Source: JAJYTL01 sp046705265 (GTDB lineage Bacteria > Pseudomonadota > Alphaproteobacteria > Ferrovibrionales > Ferrovibrionaceae). From it: 43,016 nt of DNA. The DNA lies in the NCBI GenBank assembly GCA_046705265.1, contig JBJKQL010000079.1:1-43016 (forward strand). The letters run 5' to 3'. The notes beneath the pieces were generated by a model that searched no databases, was not told the DNA's origin, and saw nothing but the letters and a program-made list of their open reading frames with translations. The position numbers and the translations under genes were made by a program. Within the stretch, counting starts at the first letter, position 1; every line of letters begins with the position of its first letter. Shown one piece after another: positions 25,390 to 33,905 of this stretch.

Positions 25390-27462
25390 ATGAATTTCGC
25401 GCCGGCCCGCCACAACCGCATCATGCGTTCGGTTTGCCCGCATGACTGCCCCTCGACCTGCGGGCTTGAGGTCGAGCGGAAAGACGCCTTTACCATCGGC
25501 CGTATCCACGGCTCGGCATTGAACACCTATACCGCCGGCGTGATCTGCGCCAAGGTCGCGCGCTATGCCGAGCGCGTGCACCATCCCGACCGTCTGGCGC
25601 GGCCCCTACAGCGGATCGGCCCCAAGGGTTCGGGGGGGTTCCGGCCGATCTCCTGGGACGACGCCCTTGATCTCACGGCCGAGGCCTTGCGCCGGGCGGC
25701 GGCCCGCGACGGCTCGGAAGCGGTCTGGCCCTACTATTATGCCGGCACCATGGGGCTCGTGCAGCGGGATGGCATCAATCGGCTGCGCAATGTCATGCGC
25801 TATTCGGGCGAGAAAACGACAATCTGCAGCACGCTGGCGCGAGCCGGTTGGCGCGCCGGCGCGGGCGAGGAGCGCGGCGTCGATCCGCGCGAGATGGCGG
25901 ATAGCGATCTGATCGTCATCTGGGGCACCAACGCCGTGCATACCCAAGTCAACGTGATGACCCATGCCGCCCGGGCGCGCAAGGGAAACAGCGCCCGAAT
26001 CGTGGTCGTCGATCCCTACCGCAACGCGACGGCCGAGACGGCGGACATGCATCTCGCGCTTCGGCCTGGCACCGATGGCGCGCTTGCCTGCGCCGTGATG
26101 CATGTGTTGTTCCGCGATGGATATGCCGATTGGGACTATCTCCGCCGCTATACAGACGTGCCGGACGAGCTTTGCCGCCACGTCGCGGACCGGCCCCCCG
26201 CATGGGCGGCGGCGATCACCGGGCTCGAGGCCGCTGAGATCGAAGCTTTCGCGAAGCTTTATGGGCAGACGAAGCGAAGCTTCCTCCGCCTTGGCTACGG
26301 CTTTTCACGCTCGCGGAACGGCGCCGCCAATATGCACGCGGCATCGTGCCTTCCGGCGATCACCGGCGCCTGGGCCCACAAAGGGGGCGGTGCCTTCTTT
26401 ACTTCGAGCGCGATCTATCGCTGGGACAGCACCTTCGTGCAGGGCTATGAGCGGCGCGATCCGACGATCCGTACCCTCGACATGTCGCGCATCGGCCCGG
26501 TGCTGACCGGGGACAAGCGTGACCTGGGGGCCGGTCCGCTAGTGACCGCGATGCTGGTGCAGAATACCAATCCGGCCGTCGTCGCGCCGGAATCGCAACT
26601 GGTTCGCACGGGTCTCGCGCGCGACGATCTATTTCTCTGCGTGCACGAGCAGGTCATGACCGAAACCGCCAAGTTCGCCGACATCGTCCTGCCGGCGACG
26701 ACCTTCCTTGAACATGACGACGTCTATCTCGGTGGCGGCCACCAATATATCCAAGTCGGTCCCAAGGTGATCGAACCTTTTGCCGAATCGCGCTCGAACC
26801 ATGAGGTGCATTGCGGCCTCGCGAAGCGTCTCGGCGCTGAACACCCGGCTTTCGAGATGACGGCGATGGAGTTGATTGATTATTCGCTCAAAGCCTCGGG
26901 TTGGCCCGATGCGGCGACGTTGCTGGAGGCAGGGGGCCACGATTGCCAGCCGGATTTTCAAACCTCGCATTTCCTGAACGGGTTCCCGACGCCGGACGGC
27001 AAGTTCCATTTTGCGCCCGATTGGTCGCGGGTCGGCCCCGATCACGTAGTAATGCCGAGGCTTCCCGACCACATGGCGGTAATCGAGGCGCCGAGCGCCG
27101 ATCATCCCTTTCGCCTCGTCACCGCGCCGGCGCGGAGCTTTCTCAACACCACCTTTAATGAAACCCCGAGCGGGGTGGCGCGCGAACGCCGACCACAGGC
27201 AAAGATCCACCCCGACGATCTCGCCGCGCTCGGCGTCGTGGCCGGAGGTTTGGTCCGGCTTGGCAATCGACGCGGTAGCATCGTCGTTCATGCCGAAGCC
27301 TTCGATGGCCTGCAGCAGGGCGTCGTGGTGGTCGAAGGGCTCTGGCCCAACGCTGCCTTCATTGAGGGGATCGGCGTCAACTGCCTCGTCGGCGCCGATG
27401 CCGCGCCGCCGAACGGCGGTGCGGCGTTTCACGATACGGCGGTGTGGCTCCGTCCGGCCTGA
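25390..27462 (+). CDS. Molybdopterin-dependent oxidoreductase
   Basis: A 690-residue member of the DMSO-reductase superfamily. The N-terminal 4Fe-4S site is CPHDCPSTC followed later by ICAK (spacing Cx3Cx3C...C). GGVRPISWDDAL-type sequence (FRPISWDDALD) and VWPYYYAGTMG follow. The C-terminal dinucleotide-binding domain runs from FRLVTAPARSFLNTTF to FHDTAVWLRPA. There is no twin-arginine leader, so it is probably cytoplasmic. No iron-sulfur partner or membrane anchor subunit is nearby, and the substrate is unknown. The ATG at 25390 is preferred over an in-frame TTG at 25366. Confidence 0.87.
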   Translation: MNFAPARHNRIMRSVCPHDCPSTCGLEVERKDAFTIGRIHGSALNTYTAGVICAKVARYAERVHHPDRLARPLQRIGPKGSGGFRPISWDDALDLTAEALRRAAARDGSEAVWPYYYAGTMGLVQRDGINRLRNVMRYSGEKTTICSTLARAGWRAGAGEERGVDPREMADSDLIVIWGTNAVHTQVNVMTHAARARKGNSARIVVVDPYRNATAETADMHLALRPGTDGALACAVMHVLFRDGYADWDYLRRYTDVPDELCRHVADRPPAWAAAITGLEAAEIEAFAKLYGQTKRSFLRLGYGFSRSRNGAANMHAASCLPAITGAWAHKGGGAFFTSSAIYRWDSTFVQGYERRDPTIRTLDMSRIGPVLTGDKRDLGAGPLVTAMLVQNTNPAVVAPESQLVRTGLARDDLFLCVHEQVMTETAKFADIVLPATTFLEHDDVYLGGGHQYIQVGPKVIEPFAESRSNHEVHCGLAKRLGAEHPAFEMTAMELIDYSLKASGWPDAATLLEAGGHDCQPDFQTSHFLNGFPTPDGKFHFAPDWSRVGPDHVVMPRLPDHMAVIEAPSADHPFRLVTAPARSFLNTTFNETPSGVARERRPQAKIHPDDLAALGVVAGGLVRLGNRRGSIVVHAEAFDGLQQGVVVVEGLWPNAAFIEGIGVNCLVGADAAPPNGGAAFHDTAVWLRPA

Positions 27463-27479
27463 GCGAGCCTTGTACGGCG

Positions 27480-28292
27480 TTATGCCGCTCGCAGTATGTC
27501 GAGAATTTGGCGGTGGAGAGCCGGGGCGGTCGCGATGACCGAAGGGTGGCTCGGCGTTTCAAGATTGTAGAGGAAGCCGGTGCCTTCCTTGGTCGTGCAT
27601 AAGCCGCCCGCTTCGCGAACGATGAGGTCGGCGGCCGCGATGTCCCAATCGTTCTTCGCCGCCAGCGATATGGCAGCGTCAGCCATGCCGGCCGCGACTT
27701 TCGCGAGTCGATAGGCAATCGAGAAGACTTCGGCGAATTCGGCGTCGGGCGCTAATTCGCGCCAGCGATAGCGGGCAATTGTTCGAGGACTCGCGAGAAA
27801 TTGTCCGCCGGCGAAACTTTTCCGCTTGCTGGCGAAGATCGCCTCGCCGTTCAAGGCAGCGCCGTGGCCGGCCACGGCGTCGAAGAACTCCTCGGTCGCC
27901 GGGTTGTAGACCGCGCCGAGCACCGGCGTGCCATCTTCGACTAGCGCCACCGAGACCGCGAATTCCGGCTTGTTCTGCAGGAAGGCGCGGGTGCCGTCGA
28001 TGGGATCGACGATCCAGACATGGCGGGTCTCGAGCCTCCGGCCATCGTCCTCGGTTTCTTCCGAAAGCCAGCCATAATGCGGCCGCGCTGCGAGGAGACG
28101 CGTTTTCAAACTTTGATTGACCGCAAGGTCGGCCTCGCTCACCGGATCGTCGGGATGCTTGTCCCAAGCCTTGGGTTCGTGGCCGAAATAGCGCATGGCG
28201 ATGGAACCGGCTTCTCGCACCGCCTCGGTGAGGAGTGCGCGATCCGCCGCGGCATCCCTGGCCGCCGTCGCGTCACCGGCGATCTCGCTCAT
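27480..28292 (-). CDS. Inositol monophosphatase-family phosphatase (CysQ-like)
   Basis: A 270-residue Mg-dependent phosphatase. The metal-binding motifs are EET near residue 78, DPIDGT (96-101) and the later DWDIAAADLIV. Family members act as 3'(2'),5'-bisphosphate nucleotidases (CysQ) or inositol monophosphatases; the CysQ-like choice is an inference from WIVDPIDGTRAF and overall length. Its ATG overlaps the pmbA stop (ATGA), so the two are translationally coupled. It converges on the molybdoenzyme gene with 17 bp between stops. Confidence 0.85.
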   Translation of the reverse strand: MSEIAGDATAARDAAADRALLTEAVREAGSIAMRYFGHEPKAWDKHPDDPVSEADLAVNQSLKTRLLAARPHYGWLSEETEDDGRRLETRHVWIVDPIDGTRAFLQNKPEFAVSVALVEDGTPVLGAVYNPATEEFFDAVAGHGAALNGEAIFASKRKSFAGGQFLASPRTIARYRWRELAPDAEFAEVFSIAYRLAKVAAGMADAAISLAAKNDWDIAAADLIVREAGGLCTTKEGTGFLYNLETPSHPSVIATAPALHRQILDILRAA

Positions 28293-29656
28293 TGGCCCGC
28301 CACCGTCATGCCCTCGATCCGGACCGTCGGCGCGTCGGTGCCATATTTGAAAACCAGATCGTTTGCCGCCGATAAGTTGCGGAACATGGCGATCAGGTTG
28401 CCGGCGATGGTAATCTCGGAAACGGGATAGACGATCTCGCCGTTTTCGATCCAGAAGCCGCTCGCGCCACGGCTGTAATCGCCGGTCACCGGATTGATGC
28501 CGAACCCGATCAACTCGGTGACGTATAGTCCGCGGGTAATGTCCGACATCAGCTCGGCCGGCGTCACCGGACCGGGTTCAAGATAGAAATTGCTTGGGCC
28601 CGGCGAGGGGGGCGAGGCCGTGCCCCGGCTCGCGTGACCCGTGGAGCGAAGCCCGAGCTGGCGCGCCGAGGCGGTATCGAGGAGCCAGGTGGTAAGCCTT
28701 CCGTCCTCGACCACAATGCGCCGTTCGGTGCGGATCCCTTCTCCGTCAAAGGGCCGCGAGCGGAGACCGCGGCGGCGCCTCGGGTCATCGACAATGTGGA
28801 TGCCGGGCGCAAAGACGGCATCGCCGAGCTTGTCTTTGAGAAAGCTCGTGCCTCGCGCGACATTCGGGCCGGCGATGGCGGAAGCGAGATGTCCGAGCAG
28901 ACTGTGGGCGACGCGCGGTGCGAAGACGATCGGGACCCGCGCGCTTTTGATCTTGCGTGGATTAAGACGGCGCACAGCAAGCTCGCCGGCGTGACGACCG
29001 ATCGCTGCCGGATCGTCGAGATCGGCGAGATGGCGTGTGGACATGAAGTCGTAATCCCGCTCCATGCCGGTATTCGAACCGGCGACGACGCTGACCGCCG
29101 TGCTGTGCTGGCTGCCGGTATAGGCGCCGGCAAAACCGCCGCTTGTTGCAAGAGCGACGATGCCGCTTCCCGAATCGGCGCTCGCGCCTTCCGAGTTGGT
29201 GACGCCCGGCACCGCGAGCGCGGCCGCTTCGGCAGTCCGGGCGCGGGCGATCAGCTGCTCGGGCGTTGCCGCGGCCGCGTCGGCGAGGTCGAGGTCGGGA
29301 AGTTCGGTGGCAAGAAGATCGGTATCGGCAAGGCCGCAATAGGGGTCTTCCGGCGCCGCGCGGGCCATGGCCACGGCGCGCTCGACCGCGGCCTGCAGTG
29401 CCTTCTCGCTCACTTCCGACGTTGAGACGAAGGCTTGACGCCGGCCGATCAGGACGCGGAGGCCGAGATCGCGGCCTTCCGAACGTTCCACCTCCTCGGC
29501 CTTGCCGAGGCGCCATGACACGCTCTCCGATGTTCCCGACATCGCGACGGCATCCGCCGCTTCGGCGCCAGCCGTCACGGCGAGCGCAATCATGTGTTGG
29601 ATGCGGTCAAGGACCTCGCGGGCCTCGGCTTCCTGAGATTTGCTGGCAAGGATCAT
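28289..29656 (-). CDS. pmbA: TldD/PmbA-family metalloprotease subunit
   Basis: A 455-residue PmbA (TldE) protein. TldD and TldE together form a protease that processes microcins and degrades unfolded peptides such as CcdA. Family marks are an N-terminal helix region, GRDLGLRVLIGRRQAFVSTS, VTNSEGASADSGSG, the central GTSFLKDKLGDAVFAPGI, and the C-terminal GFWIENGEIVYPVSEITIAG followed by MFRNL. PmbA lacks the HExxxH zinc motif of TldD, as here. No tldD is in the window. No good ribosome site precedes the ATG at 29656. It overlaps the phosphatase gene by 4 bp. Confidence 0.88.
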   Translation of the reverse strand: MILASKSQEAEAREVLDRIQHMIALAVTAGAEAADAVAMSGTSESVSWRLGKAEEVERSEGRDLGLRVLIGRRQAFVSTSEVSEKALQAAVERAVAMARAAPEDPYCGLADTDLLATELPDLDLADAAAATPEQLIARARTAEAAALAVPGVTNSEGASADSGSGIVALATSGGFAGAYTGSQHSTAVSVVAGSNTGMERDYDFMSTRHLADLDDPAAIGRHAGELAVRRLNPRKIKSARVPIVFAPRVAHSLLGHLASAIAGPNVARGTSFLKDKLGDAVFAPGIHIVDDPRRRRGLRSRPFDGEGIRTERRIVVEDGRLTTWLLDTASARQLGLRSTGHASRGTASPPSPGPSNFYLEPGPVTPAELMSDITRGLYVTELIGFGINPVTGDYSRGASGFWIENGEIVYPVSEITIAGNLIAMFRNLSAANDLVFKYGTDAPTVRIEGMTVAGQ

Positions 29657-29703
29657 GTCGAACGTTGATGGCGAGAGACTCGGCGCAACACCATACCTTC
29701 CCT

Positions 29704-29724
29704 CCGGCGGCTTCGAGCCGCCGG
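29704..29724. other. Perfect 8-9 bp hairpin
   Basis: CCGGCGGC / GCCGCCGG around TTCGA. On the minus strand it lies after the epimerase-like gene and 48 nt before the pmbA start. No T-tract follows on that strand, so it is not a classical terminator. On the plus strand, moderate T-richness follows, but no plus-strand gene ends here. Confidence 0.5.
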
Positions 29725-29831
29725 ATATTCTTTCCTATATGGGGATCGAAGGGACGGCTTGAAAGGTGGCGAGGATAACGAAGGATTGCCGACCGAGCCA
29801 GGGCCGATTTCGGCCGCAGGCCTTCAGCTAG

Positions 29832-30818
29832 TCAGGCACGTCCGAGCTTGCCTTCTGCCACCAACCAGTCGAAACAATCCTTGACCATCACTTCGAGCGG
29901 CACGATGCGAAACCCAAGTTCGCGCTGCGCCTTGATCGAGGGCACGCTGATACGCCGGATGGTGGAAGCCGCCATTTCAGGCGTTAGCGTCGGCGGCTTG
30001 CCTTTCACTGTCGCGAGGGCCGTGTCGAATCGTGCGTAGAGTCGGAGGAACGCCGCTGGCAGAACGCGCTTCGGGATTGGCTTTCGCATGACCCGGCCGA
30101 TTGTGGTGAAGAGATCGAGGTAGCTCGCATCGGTGCCGGCGAGAAGGTACTTCTCACCTACTGTGCCGCGCTCCGCCGCAGCGATATGGGCCTTCGCCAC
30201 CTCGCGGACATGGGCGAAGGAGGTGACCCCGGGCGGGATGCCGGGAAGGCGGCCCTTATCAATCAGCCTGAACAGCCGAGCCCAGGTATGGAGATCATAG
30301 CGTCCGAGGATGCCGCCCGGGTTCATGATCACGGCCGGAAGGCCTTGGGCGATGCCTTGGCGGACCTTCTCCTCGCCGAGCCATTTCGTGCGCTGGTAGT
30401 TGATCCAGGATCGTGCGGCGGCCGAGGGGGTGGTCTCGTCCACGGTACCCCCGATGTCGCCATAGGCAGAAATCGAGGACGTGTGGATCAGACGCTTCGC
30501 TCCCGCCCTCAGCGCGGCCTGGACGACGTTGGCGGTACCCTCCACGTTGTCCCGGGTCTGTTCGTCGTTCCGTCGCGACCATTGATTTGTGTTGCCGGCG
30601 ACATGGAAGACCACGTCGATATCCTGCGGTACTGCGGCGGCAAGCGCCGCCGGATCGATGATGCTGCCGACCACAAGTCGGACCGGAAACCGTTTCAGGT
30701 AAGTCAAGTCTGAGGCCGGCCTGTGCAGCGCCGTCACCGTCCAGCCGAGGCCGGTAAGTTCTGCGACCAGGTTCAAGCCGACGAATCCGGTACCGCCGGT
30801 GATGAAGGCATGAGGCAT
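29832..30818 (-). CDS. NAD-dependent epimerase/dehydratase-family reductase
   Basis: A 328-residue extended SDR. The Rossmann motif is TGGTGFVGLN (residues 8-17), the catalytic tyrosine and lysine are in NYQRTKWLGEE (YxxxK), and HVAGNTNQWS and IHTSSISAYGD are typical. It resembles dihydroflavonol-4-reductase and hopanoid-associated HpnA-like enzymes, so it probably reduces a ketone or aldehyde with NAD(P)H. ATG 30818 is chosen because the Rossmann fold starts there; an in-frame stretch of 70 more codons upstream runs through the nudC promoter region. It is divergent from nudC. Confidence 0.83.
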   Translation of the reverse strand: MPHAFITGGTGFVGLNLVAELTGLGWTVTALHRPASDLTYLKRFPVRLVVGSIIDPAALAAAVPQDIDVVFHVAGNTNQWSRRNDEQTRDNVEGTANVVQAALRAGAKRLIHTSSISAYGDIGGTVDETTPSAAARSWINYQRTKWLGEEKVRQGIAQGLPAVIMNPGGILGRYDLHTWARLFRLIDKGRLPGIPPGVTSFAHVREVAKAHIAAAERGTVGEKYLLAGTDASYLDLFTTIGRVMRKPIPKRVLPAAFLRLYARFDTALATVKGKPPTLTPEMAASTIRRISVPSIKAQRELGFRIVPLEVMVKDCFDWLVAEGKLGRA

Positions 30819-30954
30819 GACGCGGCTTACCTTTGGCTCGATGGTAATTACGCAGTCTAGCGGAAAAATCCTTGGTGCGGCTCCTTCGATGGACGGGTAT
30901 GCCGCATAAGCCCGCAGTTGCCCCGGCAGGTGGCCTGTGCCAGTCTGGCCGCCG

Positions 30955-31893
30955 ATGAACGAGGTTCGATCGCCATCTCTCTCGCCGCCAATTACCTTCA
31001 GCGCCAATCCGCTCGACCGTGCTGCCAATCGTCGCCGTGATCAGGCTTGGCTTGCGGCGGCGCTTCGCGACCCGGCGAGCCGTTTCCTGCCGCTTCGCGC
31101 GCTGAAGGCGCCGATCCGCTTCGAGCCTCAGGCTCGGCTCGACTGGCGTCCGGAGGCCGAAATCGCCAATCTGATCGCGGATGGCGCAACGCTGGTGTTA
31201 CTCGGCCTTGGGAACGGCATCGCACATTTTGCCATCGATGCCGGCAAGGCGCCGGCGGCAAGGCTTGCCTTGTGGGGCAAGTTCATTGACGCGCGCTCCA
31301 TCGCGCCCGATCTAGAGCCGGGGGAAATCGCAGTTTTCGCCCAGGCGCGTTCTTTCGTCGATTGGCATGCCCGGCACGGCTTCTGCGCCGTCTGTGGCAG
31401 TCCGTCGATCCTTGCGGCCGCTGGCGCCAGCCGGCGCTGTGCCAACGAGGTGTGTGGTGCCGAGCATTTCCCGCGCACCGACCCGGTGGTAATCATGCTT
31501 GTGCTGCACAACGGCCGTTGCCTGATGGGCCGCCAGCCGCGCTTCGCCAGAGGGGTTTATTCGGCGCTCGCTGGCTTTGTCGAGCCCGGCGAGACCATCG
31601 AGGAGGCGGTTCGCCGCGAAGTCATGGAGGAAGCCGGCATTCCGATTGGCCGGGTGCGCTATCGGATTTCGCAGCCCTGGCCGTTCCCATCGTCACTGAT
31701 GCTGGGCTGCATTGCGGAGGCGACTGACGACAGGCTTATTGTCGATTCGACCGAGCTCGAGGAAGCACGGTGGTTCGACCGTGCCGAGGTTGCTGCCATG
31801 GTGGCGCGCAGCGAAACCGCCGAAACCCCACGCATGCCGCCGCCCCTCTCGCTTGCCCATCAGCTTGCCAAGGTCTGGCTCGCCGGGTCATGA
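30955..31893 (+). CDS. nudC: NAD(+) diphosphatase NudC
   Basis: A 312-residue Nudix hydrolase that cleaves NADH to NMNH and AMP and, in E. coli, removes NAD caps from RNA. The zinc ribbon is CAVCGS with CANEVCGAEHFPR. The Nudix box is GFVEPGETIEEAVRREVMEE, and SQPWPFPSS is the NudC signature that follows it. The ATG at 30955 has no clear ribosome site; a GTG at 30937 with AGGTGG three bases upstream is a real alternative. It converges on the DUF2155 gene with 13 bp between stops. Confidence 0.9.
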   Translation: MNEVRSPSLSPPITFSANPLDRAANRRRDQAWLAAALRDPASRFLPLRALKAPIRFEPQARLDWRPEAEIANLIADGATLVLLGLGNGIAHFAIDAGKAPAARLALWGKFIDARSIAPDLEPGEIAVFAQARSFVDWHARHGFCAVCGSPSILAAAGASRRCANEVCGAEHFPRTDPVVIMLVLHNGRCLMGRQPRFARGVYSALAGFVEPGETIEEAVRREVMEEAGIPIGRVRYRISQPWPFPSSLMLGCIAEATDDRLIVDSTELEEARWFDRAEVAAMVARSETAETPRMPPPLSLAHQLAKVWLAGS

Positions 31894-31906
31894 GCGGGCG
31901 GCGGCG

Positions 31907-32431
31907 CTAAAACTTGCAGCCTTTCACCCAGACGTCATAGACAGGGTTCTGGAGCGCCGATAGCGACGGGCTCGATTTGAACATCCAGCCGGTGAAGATG
32001 CGAACGGCGCGGCCATCCTGCTTAATGTCGTCGATCGAAAGAAAGGCGATGTCGTCTGGCGGTTCGGTCGGCGGCCGCTCGACGCAGGTATGAGCGACGA
32101 TCTGCAGCGTCCCGAAACGCACTGGTTGCCCGATGGGTGCGACGATGGTGGTGACACGGCCCGTGATCTTGTTCAGGCCACGTAGGATGGCTGCAGTCGC
32201 CGTCGTAGCGCCCGGCGGCGCGGTCGGCGGGGCGTCCAGGCTTGGTGGTGTGGCGCTGGCCGGCGGCAGCGGGCCCGGCTGGCGGCTGATCGGGGCGCTG
32301 GCGGCGGGTAGAGGGCCGCTTGCCACAGTTGTGAGGCGCGCCGCGGCGTTCCGTATCGGCAATGCCGCCGTTGCCGTCATCGCAGCCAAAAGGAAATACG
32401 TCAGCCGGGTGTACGGCAGTTGCATGGGCAT
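31907..32431 (-). CDS. DUF2155 domain-containing protein
   Basis: A 174-residue exported protein. An N-terminal hydrophobic signal (YTRLTYFLLAAMTATAAL) is followed by a Pro/Ala-rich spacer of about 60 residues and then the DUF2155 domain: ILRGLNKITGRVTTI, FGTLQIVAHTC, FTGWMFKSSPSLSAL and PVYDVWVKGC at the C terminus. Function is not established; a periplasmic location is likely. The second ATG at 32425 has GGAAAGG at a better distance than the first. The combination with mlaD and NDUFA12 is a conserved alphaproteobacterial neighbourhood. Confidence 0.85.
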   Translation of the reverse strand: MPMQLPYTRLTYFLLAAMTATAALPIRNAAARLTTVASGPLPAASAPISRQPGPLPPASATPPSLDAPPTAPPGATTATAAILRGLNKITGRVTTIVAPIGQPVRFGTLQIVAHTCVERPPTEPPDDIAFLSIDDIKQDGRAVRIFTGWMFKSSPSLSALQNPVYDVWVKGCKF

Positions 32432-32602
32432 GCCTTTCCGCGGGCGGTCGGCAAGGCCGGGTATTGGCCAGGCATTCCGCTTGCGCTTACGAGTGCGGCA
32501 CGGCGAGAGGGGATGCCACCAGACTCCCGCGCGCTACGCCCATTGTGAAGCCGCGAGCGTAGCAGCGTGCCGAACTTGGCCCTGACTGCGACAGCTCCCG
32601 GC

Positions 32603-32689
32603 TCAATCCATTGAGACGAAGAAGGTATAGCGGGCATCGCATTCATCCTTCCAGACCCGGCAAACGGGCGTCTCGCTGGAAACGATCAC
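32603..32689 (-). CDS. Possible 28-residue reading frame overlapping the mlaD stop
   Basis: A GTG that overlaps the mlaD stop (GTGA) opens a 28-residue frame containing ETPVCRVWKDECDARYTFF. Its composition and G/C third bases look coding. It could be a small coupled peptide or the remnant of a longer protein. No ribosome site or family was recognised, and a chance frame remains possible. The rest of the gap (32432-32602) shows nothing recognisable. Confidence 0.2.
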   Translation of the reverse strand: MIVSSETPVCRVWKDECDARYTFFVSMD

Positions 32690-33237
32690 TTTGTGCCGGC
32701 CCCGGGCCCCGCAGGGGTGAGCGAGGGGGGCTGGAGCGAGGGTGCTGGCGACGACGACGGTTGCGCACCGCTGCCCTTGCTACCTCCCTGCGCGCGTCCC
32801 GTGGCGCTGAAGATCGCCTGACTGATCAGGTTCATCAGGTCGATCGCCCCCTGGGTATAACGAATCCGCTCGCCGGCCCTGAGATTTTGCTCGCTGCCGC
32901 CAGGATCGAGCGATAGGTAATCAGCCCCGAGCAGGCCTTCTGAACTTATTTTCGCGGCGGTATCGACCGGCAGCTTGATGTCGGGGTTGACCGTAAAATG
33001 CACGATCGCGGAAAATGTCTTTGGATCGAGGCGCTCGGCGACCACGGTCCCGACCTTGATCCCGCTGATCCGAACGTCGGCGCCGACCTTCAGGGCGCCG
33101 ATACGATCAAAACGTGCCGACAGTTCATAGCCGCCCTCGGTATTGATTCCCGCCTGTGAATACGCGAAGACCAGAAACAGCGCCGCTATGATGATGACCA
33201 CGGCGCCGATCAAGGTCTCGAGAACATTACCTTTCAT
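32686..33237 (-). CDS. mlaD: MlaD-like MCE-domain lipid transport protein
   Basis: A 183-residue MCE-family protein of the Mla phospholipid transport system. One N-terminal membrane helix (LIGAVVIIIAALFLVFAYS, residues 9-27) anchors it in the inner membrane. The MCE domain follows: YELSARFDRIGALKVGADVR, GIKVGTVV, and SEGLLGADYLSLDPGG. The C-terminal tail is Ser/Pro/Gly-rich and presumably flexible. The MlaF, MlaE and MlaC partners are not in this window. No clear ribosome site was seen before the ATG. Confidence 0.88.
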   Translation of the reverse strand: MKGNVLETLIGAVVIIIAALFLVFAYSQAGINTEGGYELSARFDRIGALKVGADVRISGIKVGTVVAERLDPKTFSAIVHFTVNPDIKLPVDTAAKISSEGLLGADYLSLDPGGSEQNLRAGERIRYTQGAIDLMNLISQAIFSATGRAQGGSKGSGAQPSSSPAPSLQPPSLTPAGPGAGTK

Positions 33238-33295
33238 TGCCAGGACTCACTAACAGATTGGAAGCCACCCTCTTGTCAGTGCCGCGGCATGCGGC

Positions 33296-33634
33296 CTATT
33301 CGGGGCGCCACGGCTCGTAGTCGCCGGTGGCCGGGGCGCGGTGGCCGCCACGCTCGAGCGCACCCGGCGGGCGATAGGCGGCCGCCGTTCCAGTGAGGTT
33401 CGGGACATGCTCTTTTTGCCATGGCACCGGCGGCCGCTCGTGCGGTAGGTCGTCGACCGTGCGATGCAGCCAAGCGTGCCATTCTGGCGGCACCCGCGAT
33501 GCCTCGGCCGCGCCGCGATAGAGGACCCAGCGCCGTTTGCCGCCGCCTTTCTCGCGATAATAGCGATTGCCGAGGCTGTCGGTGCCGACGAGCTCGCCGC
33601 GCGCCCAGGTGAAAAGACGAGTTCCGATTGTCAT
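33296..33634 (-). CDS. NDUFA12-family complex I accessory protein
   Basis: A 112-residue protein of the NADH:ubiquinone oxidoreductase NDUFA12 (B17.2) family, found in Alphaproteobacteria and mitochondria. The start MTIGTRLFTWARGELVGTD, then GNRYYREKGGGKRRWVLY, VPPEWHAWLH and the Pro-rich PWQKEHVPNLTGTAAAYRPPG are characteristic. It is a peripheral subunit or assembly factor of complex I. ATG 33634 is chosen from these conserved first residues; a longer GTG start exists. The gene is divergent from nrdJ and 58 bp upstream of mlaD. Confidence 0.88.
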   Translation of the reverse strand: MTIGTRLFTWARGELVGTDSLGNRYYREKGGGKRRWVLYRGAAEASRVPPEWHAWLHRTVDDLPHERPPVPWQKEHVPNLTGTAAAYRPPGALERGGHRAPATGDYEPWRPE

Positions 33635-33757
33635 GGCGAAGGTTCTGTCCTCGATGGCGGCATCGCGCCGGACTATGACACCGCCGTCCGCTGGCGTCCA
33701 GAGGGAGGGGCGGTTTCTGCGCCGTACGGTTGTCACAGCGACCGATCTACCTTCTTG

Positions 33758-33786
33758 TTGACCGATCCGCGATCCTTAACTACATT
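33758..33786 (+). promoter_or_regulatory. Probable nrdJ promoter with flanking direct repeats
   Basis: TTGACC (33758-33763) and TACATT (33781-33786) with a 17-bp spacer. GACCGATC occurs twice, at 33740-33747 and 33760-33767, exactly 20 bp apart and overlapping the -35. That spacing puts the copies on one face of the helix, as for a dimeric regulator. Predicted leader is about 110 nt. I found no convincing pair of NrdR boxes and no obvious cobalamin riboswitch. Confidence 0.45.
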
Positions 33787-33905
33787 TTGTGTTTATCGGT
33801 TCCGGGGGCGCTAGATTTCGTCAGCTCTTGAACCGGCGTGCCATGGGGGATAGCGGCACGTAATGAATAAATCAATGAATATGCAAAGAGTTAGAGGGGG
33901 GAACT

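Noticed and set aside
30819..31028. 70-codon N-terminal extension of the epimerase-like gene
   Set aside because: The extension overlaps the start of nudC, has no family similarity, and the Rossmann motif begins right after the chosen ATG.
33775..33795. ACTACATTTTGTGTTT upstream of nrdJ as an NrdR box
   Set aside because: Only one weak match and no second box at the expected distance; it also coincides with the likely -10 element.
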